Below are positions 37,555 to 49,292 of a DNA stretch of 64,000 nucleotides, piece after piece. The notes under the pieces are model-generated. The model had not been told where the DNA came from, searched no databases, and saw nothing but the letters and a program-made list of their open reading frames with translations. Position 1 is the first letter of the stretch; every line of letters starts with the position of its first letter. A program made the translations under genes and the position numbers. This DNA comes from Pholiota molesta (taxonomy: Eukaryota > Basidiomycota > Agaricomycetes > Agaricales > Strophariaceae): contig JACGCK010000183.1 in the NCBI GenBank assembly GCA_014925825.1, forward strand, positions 1 to 64,000, written 5' to 3'.

Positions 37555-39150
37555 ATGGGAGTCGCCGCATCTCATATCAAGAACCATACCTTTATTCTGC
37601 AGTCCCCTCCCAACCTGGGTGCTCTAGAAGTCACGACATTTCTCAGCTTCATCCTGTATGGCATCTCCTTATCCCAAGGCTATGCATATTTTCAGCGTAG
37701 TGGGCGCGATAGATTATCATTGAAAGGATCCGTGCGTGTCATCGTATTCATGCGATCTTAAGGATAATGGACGCTCATTAATATTAGGTGTCTCTGCTAC
37801 TGTAAGGAGGACTTCGATACGCATTCTTCCTCCATGACTGATTAATATTTGCTCAGGTTACTGGACACCTTTCATTCATTCACTACAGGGCATGCGATAT
37901 ATTTCGACACTATCACAAAATGGGATAGCGCCGAGCCCAATTCAATCCCCCTATCGATTACCGTGTTGGTCGAAAGTATCATAACATTTCTTGTTCAGGT
38001 ATTGATTGTCTTTCCTTCCGCTTCCTCAATGACTTACACAAACTCATACTGCAGTGTTTTTTTGTCCATCGAATCTATAGACTCTCCGGAAGGCTCCTCG
38101 TTTCCATCTTAAGCTTGTGCTTGTCCCTCACAATCTTGCGCTTAATATCTGCTATGCTGCTGTCCGTAGAATCTATCTTGGACGTATTCCGTACTCCCAA
38201 TGGGGTATTCGTACAGACATTTCAGTGGCTTATCGCCACTGGATTGGCTTTGGGAGCGGTGACTGATCTCCTGATCGCTGGTTTCATGATTTACTATCTT
38301 CGAAAGTTTCTCTCCCCGAACAACCTGCAATCGTAAGCACCCCAGCCAGGATATCGTCGATAGCACATCGCCCTGAGTCCCTGACGTCCTCTTTTTTTTA
38401 AATAGAACCACGGAAATCTTGAATCGACTTTTGCGAGGTTCATTGCGTGTGTAGCATTTCGTTTCGTTCACAGATTTTTAACTCAAATTGTACGCTTTGG
38501 GTCAACCAGAGACTGGATTGCTAACTAGGTAGCTATTGTTGGTACTCCGATCGAACAAAACAGCATCTGAAGACGCAAACTGTAGCATGACTTCCGCGAG
38601 CATCATTATCTGCGTAAGGATTACATTTTGGCTCCTTTTCAGATTTCGAGAGACTGCTTATTCATGATCGACGTATAGTTCCACTTCATGTCCAACAGTA
38701 CGTCTATCTCACTCTATGCCTTATTTTTGAGCCTCATTGAGTATCTTCATAGTGATCTGGTATGGATTATACGTGATCTTGGCTAAACGTAAGCCATAAA
38801 TCCGTAAACTTACAGCGGGTAATAGTAATGGAACGTATTGCAGTATACGCTCTTTCACTTCTTGCCTCGTAAGAGTCGCAATACAATTGCAATACAACCA
38901 CGCTTCGCATTGGATGCTGATGCTACCCACAGCTTAAATGGCCGTAATCATACGAAGGAAGACATCGGCGTCATATCAAGTCTTCAGTTCGAAAATGTTC
39001 CGGAACGAATTACAGTGGTATGTCTTTGGATGTTCACACTTTTCTGTTCTGATAAATTATAATATCCGCCGTCCGCAGGCGTCACTACAGAATTCGCGCC
39101 CAGTTATTTCAGACGACGTCGATGGTCGTTGTGCTGAAAAGGTATGTTGA
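37555..39150 (+). CDS. DUF6534-family membrane protein, copy 2
   Basis: Paralogue of the 32.2-kb gene with the same exon plan. ATG at 37555. Exon 1 has PPNLGALEVTTFLSFILYGI followed by SLSQGYAYFQ. A mini-exon VSLLL is near 37788-37802. Exon 3 (37857-37997) starts LLDTFHSFTTGHAIYFDTIT. The exon at 38055-38333 starts CFFVHRIYRLSGRLLVSILS, includes WLIATGLALGAVTDLLIAGF and ends YYLRKFLSPNNLQS. Then come TTEILNRLLRGSLR, TGLLT, VIWYGLYVILAK (38752-38788), VYALSLLAS, and a tail SLNGRNHTKEDIGVISSLQF followed by ENVPERITV. That tail matches the 'SLNxR' cytosolic end of the family and is longer than in copy 1. The last exon (from about 39080) ends GRCAEKVC at a TGA. Joins in the conserved half are in phase; exons between about 38450 and 38750 are less certain. 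Confidence 0.75.
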
Positions 39151-39477
39151 AGCCTGAAATAGTACCCCTGGCTTCGAAGTTTCACGTTCAAATTGAATCC
39201 TTCGGATTGACGTTGAATTTTTATGTAGCATGCTGTTTAAATGGGAGTCACTAGCACTAACTAATCATTGCAATTTGGGATCTCCGTTCGCACAGCAAGA
39301 AGAATGGCGAATACATAGAATTGTACCCTGTAATACCATCTAACACAGAAACGCTCATTACACGAGAAAATGTATAAGATAAGGGGGTCCACGTATTAAA
39401 TAGTACAATGCGGGCAATAGAAAAGAAGATTTAGCCAAGAAAGAAAGCGTATATAAAGAAAATAGATGATAGCCATA

Positions 39478-42400
39478 TCACGTCTCGACCATAAAATCAT
39501 CCCGATCCCATTCCATCTGTTGATTCAGTGCGCCTGTCAATAGCAGCTCTTGGGTATAGATTTTGATACCCAGGCTACGTATGGGTCGCCAAATGGAAAT
39601 ATCTTCCTTGCATGAAATGACGTGTCGTGTTTCGGGCGACGTATTGATGATACGCGCCGATGGTGTTTGTGTGGTTAGCTGTACAGTAGGGTCAGTAAAA
39701 CCGACTCAAAGAGGGATGCATGATATCGTACTTGGCCCCGCATGCATTGACGACACTCTTCAACAACTTGGTGTCGACAGGTACTCGTGGAGTGACATAA
39801 AAAGTATGTCCCTCAAGCATCTTTCCCTTATTATCCTTCGCACGGCGTAACGATTTGGAGAGGTCGATTCCGTACTTGTTCTCGCCAGCTTTGTCCTTCA
39901 GAATGAACTCTTTTTCGGCTACATGCAATCGAGTTTAATTCGAGTAATCTATAGGAACGTGAACAGACTTACGAAGGAGTCGTTTGGCGCTCGCGGAGGA
40001 CACTGCCCACTTCTCCGACAATATCCATGGCGACGACGCCAGCACACAGAGGAATTTTTCCGTGCGCACCACTTGACGGGCAAGGAGGTGTGTGCATTCA
40101 CTTGGCCTTGTCGTCATTTTGACACCGAGCTTCGTGAGGGCCTGACGGGAAAAAGGAGAACGAAAGGTAAATATAAGAATGCAGTAAAGAGAGTGGAAAA
40201 TACCTTGATAACGTCGTCTCCCAATATTACTTGAGTCGTCATAACCATGATACCAGTCGTCGGTACATCTTCGTCCACATCCATTGGTACCGCCTTCTCC
40301 TTTCCCTTCGGTTTCCCCTTAACTTCTTTCTTCGCCTGTACCGACTCTTCTTCCTCACCGACTACGTCAGAGACTCTTCTCTTTTTCTTCCTTGCTACCT
40401 CCTCGTCCTCGTCTTCTTCTGGAGTTCCACGTTTCCTAGTCGCACCTCTGCTCGTGCTATGCCCGTTATCATCATCCGCGCCGTCCACAACAAACGCATC
40501 AACCCCACCACGTCCCGATGATCGTCTGTTCTTGACAGATTTCCGCATCTGCGCCTCGAATGTGATTAGATCCGGCATGATGGTGTCGTGCAGCCGCTGA
40601 GTTGCTTTGGCGGCAGCATTGCGCCGAGGATGAGAGGAAGGCTCCGGAGCAGGTTCGTCGACGTCCATCGCTGTCGCCTCCAAATTCTTCCCCTTTGCAG
40701 AGGCTTTTCCTGCGGGTTTTGTTGAGGTTGGTCCTCGAGCCTTTGCGGCGGTTGACGGCCCTCCAACGGAAATTTGTCCAGCCACCGCACGAATACTCTC
40801 TGTTCTTGCGACAGCCCGCGTCCGTGGGCTCACGAGCACGCTCACTTCTTCTTCCTCTTCCGTCTCTTGAGTTTTCTCCGCCGCGTCATCATCCTCCTCT
40901 TCGGGCGAGATTTGCTTGGCTTTCGACCGTGACTTGGGCGGAGCTTTCGCGGTCGGTTTGGGTGGAGGTTTCGTCGACTTCGGCTTCGCCGCCGTTAGAG
41001 CTGAAGGTTTTCCTTTGCCCTTGCTGACTGATACGACCACAGCGTCTTCGTCCTCGTCACTGTCGTCATCTTCTTTCCCCTTCTTTTTCGGCCTCTTAGT
41101 TTCCTTCGCTTTCGCTGTCTTGGTCGCTGAGAGATTTAACGAGGGCATCAGGACTGACAGCACGCGTTTCGGCGTGCTCACGCTCGTCGCGTTTCCTTTT
41201 GGCGTCGTCCCTGCTGGTCCTGGCTTCCCTTTTGGCCTAGAGGTCACGACGTCTTCGACTTCCTCCTCTTCTTCCTCCGTCTCGGAATCGGCACGTTTCT
41301 TCTTCGACTTCGTCGCTGCCTTGCCGGCAGCACTCGACGTGGAGGCTTTCGCCTTCGACGCAGGCTTAGACCGAATCACCGAGATCGACGAGTTTTCCTT
41401 CTGCTTCCCCTTCGTGGCAGCCGCGCGGCGGGCCTCAGCCTTCGACAGCAGGTGTGGAGCCGGAGGCAGACTCTCGTCATCTTCGTCGTCGTCCTCTGCG
41501 TTCTCGGGGACAGCCTCTTCCGATTCGTCTTCGGAGACAGGAGATGGAGACGTGGAGTATACTCGGAGTGGCTTGGTGCGCGCTGTGATGGGCGGCTTCT
41601 GGGATTTGGTTTGGGTTTTGGCGGGTGGTACAGAAGGAACGGGCGCAGGCTTGGATTTCGGTGCAGATTTTGCCTTGTTGGAACGTGAGGGCTTCTTCAC
41701 TTCTTCCTCTTCCTCTTCTTCCTCCTCTTCCTCCTCCTCCTCCTCCTCCTCCTCGTCTTCTTCCTCTTCCTCGTCTTCTGACGATTCGACTTTCTTTCCC
41801 TTTCCCTTCACTTTCGCCTTCACAAGTGGAGCAGCCTTCTTCGCCTTCGCAGACGTAGGCGCCGCCTTCTTTCCCTTCCCTTTCACCACGACCACATCTT
41901 CCTCGCTCTCGTCCTCTTTCTCTTCCTCCATCTCTTCCTCCTCCTCGCTCTCGACCAAAATCTTCTCCTTCTCTACCGCCTTCTTCTTCTTCACCCTCGT
42001 CCGCGCGTCGACCTTCGGGCGACCGAGGAGCCCACCAGCACGGCTGGCGCTGGCGGTGCCTGCAGCGCTGGCGGTGCCTGCAGCGCTGGCGTTGGCTTTG
42101 GTGCTGCCGGCGACGGGCGTGGAAATAGGAGCGGGGTCAACGGGCGTCGAGGGGCCTGCAGCCGCCTTGGCTTTGGGTTTTGGGGCAGGTTTAGGGGGCG
42201 CGACGCGCGCAGGCGCGATATCTTCTGCGTCGGACTTGTCTTCCTCCTCCTCCTCCTCCTCCTTCTCGTCAGGAACGACGGCGGCTTTCGCCTTTGCGTG
42301 TTTGTCGGCGCGTTTCTTGGCGGAGGCGGGCGCAGTGGATGGCGCTGCTTTTTCTGTGACTTTCGGCTTTGCCTTCGCCTTTGGTTTCGGCTTGGGCTCG

Positions 42401-45400
42401 ACCACCTCCACCTCGTCGTCGTCCTCGTCGACGTCCATCGCGGCGTCCTCGTCTCCTCCCTTCTCCTCCTCCTCCTCCTCCTCGTCTTCTTCTTCGTCTT
42501 CGGGGCTAGACATGAGCACCCTCCTCTTTGCCGCCGGCTTCGCCGAGGCAGGCTTCTCCTTCTCCTTCTCCTTCGCCTTCCCTTTGCCCTTCATCTTGTC
42601 CTTCGCCTTAATGGGAGACTTGGAGGCAACAAGGATGTGCGACGGGAAGTCCTCCGTGTCGTCCCCGAATAGGTCTGCAGCCACGCGCTCGCGCCGCCCG
42701 CCGGCGTCCGCCTCCTCGTCCTCCTCCTCCTCGAGCTCCTCTGGATCGTCTTCGACGGAGGTCACCTCCGAGACCGCGCGCTCTGCGGCTTTCGTCATCT
42801 TCGCCGGCGCCGCCTTCTTCGCTGGGGTTGGGTTCTTCGCTGGGGATGGGTTCTTCGCTGGAGTTGGGTTCTTCGCAGGCGAGGCAGCCGCCTGCGCCTT
42901 CGATTTCGGCTTCGGCTTCGGTCTGGCTGTATCCGCCGCCTGCGCCTTCCGCTCCGCGCGCTCGTCCTCTGACGAGTCCTCGAGCTCGATAACGGCGTCC
43001 GCCACAGCCGCCGCGGCTTCGGCCTCTTTCGCTTTCTCCTTCCCCTTCGGCTTCTCCTTCGTTTTCGGCTTTGGCTTTGCTTTCGCCTTCGGCATCTCCT
43101 CCTCCTCGCCTCGGTCGTCGTCATCGTCGCCCGCACCGAGGTCCGCCGGGAAATCCCAGTCCGCCGCCAGCGGATCCACGTCCGCGGGCACGACGTCCAC
43201 GTCCACGTCCACGTCCACGTCCATCGCCTCCCCCTCCTCCTCCTCCTCCTCCGCGCCGCCGCTCAGAAGCGCCTGCACCTGCCGCGCGCTCGCGTCGGGC
43301 GGCGGCGGGCTGCCCTCGCCCTCCGCAGCGGGGGGTAACTGAGGTGCGACCGCGGAGGCGCGCAGGTCGTCCTCGGCGTCGAGTGCGTCCTGCGCGTCCA
43401 TCGCGCCCGCGATCTCCTCCGCCTCCATCTCGATGCGGCCGACGACGCGGCGCGCCTCCTCTTCCTTCTCCTTGCCGTCCGTGTCCTTGCCGTCCGTCTC
43501 CACACCGTCTTTTCCCTCAGCGGTCGTCGCAGCCGCAGCCGCGGTAGCATTGGAATTGGCAGAGACAGCGACCGTGTCCACACCTCCGCCGACCCACACC
43601 CCCCGCGCACCGAGGAGCGCGGCGAAGTCGACGCCCGGCGGGAACACGATGTAGCGCGCGAGCGCGGGCGTGAGGTTGCGCCACTGCACGAAGCAGTCCT
43701 CGAGCCAGGTGTGGTTCACGACGGGGATGGACCACGCGGCCGCCTTGGTCGCTTTGGTGCCGCCGATGCTGTGGGGGGAGGGGTGTTAGTTGGGTTTGTG
43801 TGCGATGGGGTGGATGGATGGATGGAGGGTAGGCGCAGACAGAATAAAATTTAGAAGAGACTGAGAGCGGAGCAAACACGAAAAAAAATTCGAATTTGGC
43901 AGGAAATGATAAACCAACAAAAACTGAAAATTTCAGGAAAGAAAGAAAAAACGACGAAAGAGTAGGAAGCAAACCAAACAAAAAAAAAACCACGTACTGC
44001 GCCGCAATCAACACCGTATTCTGCATGCTCATGCTCGCCGTGAACGTCGCGCCCATCACCGCGATCAGCTTCTTCAGGTACTCGCGCGCCTCGCCCGTGT
44101 AGTTCGTCACCGTGATCACCTGCACGTATCCATTCTCAGTCAGTCTCCGTGTCTGAATACCGCCACTCTGAATACCGCCACTCTGAATACCGCCACTCTG
44201 AATACCGCCACTGGATACCGCCACTACGATGGTCGCCGGTGTCGGAATACCGCCGCCACGATGGCGCGGAAAACATGAACGCGGAAAACACAAACTCACA
44301 TGCTTGTCAAAGCCCTCGATGGGGCGGTGCGGCACGGGGTAGTGCAGCAGCTGGTCGAGCGGGCGCGCGAGGATGCCCGTCGACTGCGCGTGGAACAGCC
44401 ACGCGAGCGTGCCGATCGTCTTGTGCGTGCGGACAGCCTGCGCGAGCTAAATCAGCGATGATTCCACACTGGAAGGAACACGCCACGCACCTGGACATAC
44501 GCCCGCCCATAGCGCCACCGCGTCACGAGCACGTCGCACGCATCCACCGCCGCCGCCTCCGCGCGCCGCCGCTCGCGCTCCTTCGCGCTCAGCCGCACCC
44601 TCGTCACCGTCCTCCCCGCGCCGCCCTCGCCCTCCGCCTTAACACCCACCTCCACCACCTCCAGCACCTCCTCGTCCTCCTCCTCCTCCTCGTCGCCCGC
44701 GAACCTTACCACGACCCCGCCCGCGCGCTCCACGCCCGTCTGCACCGCCGCCCTGCGGCCGCGGTACAGCTGCAGCGTGCGGCTCAGCAGCACGCGGCGC
44801 CCGGCCCACACCTGCGGCGCGCGCGCGGGCGTCCGCGCGCGGATGTGGCTGGTGACGAGCGCGATGTCCGCGGCGCTCGGCGGCGAGGAGGCGCCCATCG
44901 CGGGCGTGAACAGCGCGGCGGTCGCGTACATGTTGCGCTTCGCGTCCTCTTGCTCCGCCGCGCGCTTCCGCTCCATATCCACATCCACATCCGCGTCGGC
45001 GTCGGCGCTGGTGGGGTCCGATGCGGGCGGTGGGGGTGGGGGGAGGCCGTCGGCGCCCGAGAGCAGGCGCGGTGAAGGCCACTCGTACTCTTGCGTACTG
45101 AGGCGCCCGTTGCCCAGGCGCACCGCGTCGTCGAACCAGTGCGGGAGCAGCACCTTGATCCGCGTGCTGCCCTGGTAGTGCAGCGCGGTGCTGTACTTGG
45201 ACGTGCCGGGCGCGATGGCGAAGAGGTGCGTGACGTCCCTGGTGAGGCCGGTGCGCCACTGCCCGCCGAGGCCGGTGATGCCCGCGGAGATCACCTCGAG
45301 GTCCGTCGTGGGCAGGCCCGTGCCGCATGCGACGACGCCGGAGAAGATGTGCGAGGGGTTGGTCGAGAAGTGCTGCGGACTGCATGTGCGCGGAGGGCGT

Positions 45401-45820
45401 TAGGAGGTGCATGGCAACGGGTGGGGAGGAGCGAGACGTACCTTTGGAGTTTGCCCGTCAGGAGCCCGCGGTCGACCCACTTGTCCGTGACGACCTCCAC
45501 GAGCCGCGGCCGCGGCTCCTGCGCGCTCTGCGCCCCCTCCCCCGCCCCGCCAGCCGCAGCAGCCGCCTTCTCCCTGGCCTCCCGCTCCCGCTTGTCCACG
45601 ACTTCCCACCCCTCCCACACGGCGCTGTCCGCGACGACGAGGTTCAGCTTCTCGTCGTGCACACCGTCCGCGCGCTTTCCGCCGTAGGTGCTGAGCGCCG
45701 CGTCGAGCTCTTCCGCGCGCGCGGGGGGAAGGACGACGCGATGTGGTACGTGAATCCTGCGAAGAATGTGTCTGGGATTGGCTCGGGATCGGACGAGGGT
45801 CCGGGTCCAGGGTCCTCCAT
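39478..45820 (-). CDS. RTT107: Rtt107/Brc1-type multi-BRCT DNA-damage scaffold
   Basis: Nuclear genome-stability scaffold with N-terminal BRCT repeats and a C-terminal BRCT pair, the plan of yeast Rtt107 and fission-yeast Brc1. The C-terminal pair of those proteins binds phosphorylated H2A. ATG at 45818-45820 leads into BRCT1 (PDTFFAGFTYHI.., LNLVVADSAVWEGWEVVDK, VVTDKWVDRGLLTGKLQ). Then BRCT2 (HIFSGVVACGTGL.., DVTHLFAIAPGTSKYSTA, IKVLLPHWFDDAVRLG), BRCT3 (about 44450-44830) and BRCT4 (ITVTNYTGEAREYLKKLIAV, VVNHTWLEDCFVQWRNL). A linker of about 1,000 residues, rich in acidic runs, AKPKPK and PAKNPT repeats, spans 43.6-40.2 kb. The C-terminal BRCTs include ALTKLGVKMTTRPSECTHLL, ASSPWILSEKWAVSSAS and LEGHTFYVTPRV. 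It ends WDRDDFMVET. BRCT1 needs one extra base in the G-run at 45723-45728. Confidence 0.85.
41697..41780 (-). repeat. TCC/TTC trinucleotide run encoding poly-glutamate
   Basis: A near-pure TCCTCCTCC/TTCCTC tract in the linker of the BRCT protein, read on the minus strand as a run of more than fifteen glutamates. Prone to length change, but in frame with the flanking lysine/serine-rich sequence. Confidence 0.85.
44153..44224. repeat. 15-bp minisatellite in an intron of the BRCT gene
   Basis: Four tandem units of CTGAATACCGCCACT are followed by degenerate pieces (GGATACCGCCACT; GGAATACCGCCGCCAC near 44245). They lie between the exons that encode the two halves of BRCT4 on the minus strand. 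Confidence 0.85.
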
Positions 45821-46690
45821 GGGTCGAACTAATGCTAGACTGCAGTGCTCGTTTTGTGGTTATGTGGGTTTCACGAGGATCCCGAGGCTACAGTGTGTCG
45901 TTAAATCGTGAAATGGTGGGGAAGAGAGTGGACGGCACCGAACCCAAGAGGAAAACGCGCCGTCACGTCACGCACGCTGTCGTCACGGTCGCGTGACGTT
46001 AATCAACACAATGACTCGTGTTGCCCCTTATTGACGCGCCTCCTCGCGCGCCGCGTATTGGATCTGGCTTCCACGTCCAGCTGGGTAGAAAACTTTATCT
46101 AGACCTCATATCCTCTATCAAACATATCTTGAACGAGGTAACGCAAACTCAAACCAACATTCGTTAAATGTTGTTGAGCTGCCCTTCGCATGCAACGGTT
46201 CGGATTCGACGCCACACTCTGACGTCTAGGAAAAAGCTGGGAAGGAGTCGCGATAAATACAGCGCACCGCCAAGTCAGTCTTCGACTTATTGACCGCTAC
46301 ATAAATAGTAAACGTTTAAACACTTTCTTTTGCTTTCTGCAGAACGCTCCCGGAGTCCGGACCGAATGTGACCGTCAGTCACCTGACTCCAATCAAATTG
46401 GCAAATTTCAGTGCGCTCGTCGTCCTGGCTTGGTCCTGCCTCTTGCCTCTCATCCACGAAACATAAAACGTTCCATCTCTTCCACCCAAACGCGAATGTA
46501 CACCCCCAATTATCCAGTGCCAGAAACATCTCATATGAACCCCATCACCACGCCGGGTTAGCAAGACCCGTGGGGCTATCTTCTCGATACGACTTGGAGA
46601 TGATGCATATGCCAACCAGCAGTGAGCACACCTTTCTACATCTATTCCCTGCTTATGGAGCGAGGGAGCACGTCGAACTGAATCAAAATC
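45821..46690. other. Intergenic, upstream of the BRCT gene
   Basis: Likely divergent promoter region: to the left the BRCT gene reads leftwards, to the right the duplicated unknown gene reads rightwards. Paired CGTCACG motifs occur near 45962-45993. The part at about 46380-46480 weakly matches about 12900-13130 in inverted orientation. No gene called. Confidence 0.4.
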
Positions 46691-46699
46691 TCTCATAGC

Positions 46700-47600
46700 T
46701 TAACCCGCGGATTGCCCGCGCTGCGTCTTGCTTTTCGGGAAGGGATGGCGAAGCGTACGCGTAATTTTTTACCAGAACCACGATCTCTTTGTTGAATTTC
46801 CGTCGATCGCATGTCCTTCATGCTGCCCAGTCTCCCTTATACATCATAGTACGTCTATCCATCCGCACCTCTTCGACTCTTTCTTCTCCTGCCATCACCC
46901 ACCCGAATCCCACCATCGCCCTACTATCCCCCTCCATCGCGCACGTCGCAGCGCATGATTACAGCATATTCACACTGTCCGAACGACCCACCGGCATCTG
47001 AAAAGATACCGGTGTATCTCATGAGGTCAACTCCTACCTACAATGGTAGCTGACGCTCCATCCATACCATTGCCTCCCTCCACAGTCGTTCGTTTTCGCG
47101 CTCTAACATAAGTCCATTCCAGGTGTAGATGACCTTCCCGTTTGATCCTCGCACGAGGAGGGTATCGCGCAGATATACATGGTCAGTCCTTTCTCCTTTC
47201 CCTTCCCTTCCCTGGCATCCGTACATGGATTCAAATCCGGAGCGATGATGATGACATTACATTTTACTGTACCACGAGTGCTACCATCTCCAGATGCGGA
47301 CGCACTGTGAGTTGATGTTACTACAACGGTATCTGACACGTCGCACCTTCCGATTCAACTTTTTCATCACCCTTCTCTATTGCCATCTTGATGATAGACT
47401 GATGCGCTTTCTTCAGCGAATGAATATGTCAACGACGGTCGATGCCAGGGGAGCCAAAATCCAGTGTTGGGCCCAGGCTTTGTGGACGATACACTACGTT
47501 GCGCCTCTGTATGCTTTCGTGCACGTTCCATCAAATAAAAATGCCGAAAGTCCTGATACGCTACTGGTCTATCCACCTTGAGCACCTCGGAATCATGCAC
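46700..47600 (+). CDS. Unknown duplicated gene, copy 2
   Basis: Diverged relative of the minus-strand gene at 11.6-12.7 kb. An intron GTACGTCTATCC..GTCGCAG (about 46852-46950) leads to RMITAYSHCPNDPPASEKIP (about 46950-47045), then YNG and an intron beginning GTAGCTGACG, as in copy 1. Near 47250-47300 the block ACTGTACCACGAGTGC plus the donor GTGAGTTGATG and TACTACAACGGTATCTGACA repeats copy 1 almost base for base. A 1-nt indel before it shifts the frame relative to copy 1. The following exon (about 47425-47580) has diverged strongly. The pair keeps one clear protein block (MIT-YSHCPN----SEKI); the rest is uncertain. I do not recognise the family. Confidence 0.35.
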
Positions 47601-48084
47601 TCTTTAACGTCCTTTCCCAGTGGTCTTCGCCTGCTAGTCAACAATAAGCAGAATTCCAGCCTCGCGGAGCTCCGAGAGCATTACGAAGGAAGGGAGTATA
47701 ACCGACTGCGACTATCAAATCAACTCAGTATGCATCGCTCTGCAGTCACAAATCATGGGTACGCGCCGAGCCTTGCAAACGACTTGTTCTTCGCTAACGG
47801 CGACACAAAATCGACATGCAACCAGCAACTTCGCCTGGATCGTAACGTGCCACCCTCTCGCAAGGCAACATTCGGTGCCATTGCGGAGCACATTGTCCTC
47901 GCTCGAGTCAGTCAGTTATAAGAAAGTGGGATGGTTTCTAGTCATGGCTTCCGGTGCCTACATGCCTACATCGTACATAAACACGTCAACATCGCTCCGA
48001 GTACTAGTAAACGTCCATCCTCGAATTCCATACTCCACATGGACATGGATGTCTAGTATCCCAGACCTCCAACATTCAGCTATT

Positions 48085-48376
48085 TCATTCTATTTTAACT
48101 GGGCTCGATAAGAAACATATCCTCGACCAAATTCGGGCATGAGAAGTACCATTTTCAAATAGAACGGATTCAGGAGTAGGTCCTTCGTCCTCGGATGCTG
48201 TCACGGCGCTATCGCCTGCACTGGTAATATTTCCTGATCGCTCATTAGTACCCCTATTGAAACGTGAAAACAGAACAAAGCCGTGACTGACCAGGCGTGC
48301 TACTAACAAGCGGGCTTGCTATGGTCGCGAATATGTGGAGAGACACCGAAGCAAAGAACAGTAACTTGAAGTGCAT
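48085..48376 (-). CDS. Small secreted protein
   Basis: ATG at 48374-48376 encodes a textbook signal peptide, MHFKLLFFASVSLHIFATIA, with probable cleavage after ATIA-SP. An intron starting GTCAGT, with a TACTAAT branch-point box and TGCAG acceptor, removes the in-frame stop. It joins VSSTP to GDSAVTASEDEGPTPESVLF, followed by ENGTSHARIW, and the frame ends SSPVKIE. The mature product would be about 50 residues, acidic, with one cysteine and one N-glycosylation motif (NGT), and no repeats or dibasic Kex2 sites. It could be an effector-like or signalling peptide, or a substrate of the neighbouring UstYa-type enzyme. An upstream in-frame ATG exists but would bury the signal peptide. Confidence 0.5.
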
Positions 48377-49292
48377 CGTCGGCTCAATGGGAAGGGCTGA
48401 AAATGGTTCGTCAGAACTAAGACTCACCTTCCTTATAACCATGCAAACAGCAGCGGTGTCAATATATCAGCGACAAGTTGTGGGGTCGGAAATTCTTCTG
48501 GAAGCTCGTTTCGCGATGAATGCAAATATTTTGTGTGTCGGTATCATGGATCCAGGTTCTGAGACGCATCATACATATTGCCGGGGCCCTCCTTCGATTT
48601 TCTCGTATATTTGTGGTCTTCATTCCAGATGTGGGCGTACATACCATATCAGTTAGTGACTCAAGTTAGAATGGGTATTTTAGCACAAGTATTGCATCAG
48701 GACTCATTTTGTTATTATCTCAGCTCAATATACCCTGATGTCCGTCTGGGCGTTGAAGATTGAAATTAATCTAATCTCAACGCCATCGCTCTATCTATAA
48801 ACTGAGCTTCTGATATGCAGATCACGGCGACCGTTGCAAGATACGTAGTGGTATGAATTGTGATGAGATAATTGATTGGTATTCAGCGTAGGTGGATCAT
48901 ATTCGCGCGAGTCCTTGGGACCTCGTGGACGATTCGATGATTCAGAGTAGCGCTATTTTAGGCGCCTATATACCAGGAAAGTAAAGAAATATTATGGCGA
49001 ATATTCTCGCACAATAGAACGCAATAGAACTGAGTATGTGCATACTACATGTGGGAGATCATACCTCCGAATTCGATTTCCAAATCATGATCACAGAGGT
49101 AACGGCGACTACGCGAAGAAGTAACTGCTCAGTCAATTTATGAGATATGTGGATATGGCAATCTACTTGTCTGCACAGGCGGAACAGCGGTTCAAGCGTG
49201 TAGCATCGGTGAATATCATGGTACTTAGTAATTGAAACGACTACTTGTCTGCATTTATAAGGTCGAGGATATTGACGGGTTGGTATAGATGT
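48377..49292. other. Intergenic between secreted protein and UstYa gene
   Basis: AT-rich. Short plus-strand frames (48297-48656, 48578-48763) overlap the opposite strand of the secreted-protein gene and lack motifs. Nothing supported. Confidence 0.4.

Noticed and set aside
40916..43342. An 808-codon serine/phenylalanine-rich open frame on the plus strand
   Set aside because: It is the antisense of the Lys/Glu-rich linker of the BRCT gene; low-complexity GAR/CTY codons leave the reverse frame open. No independent support.
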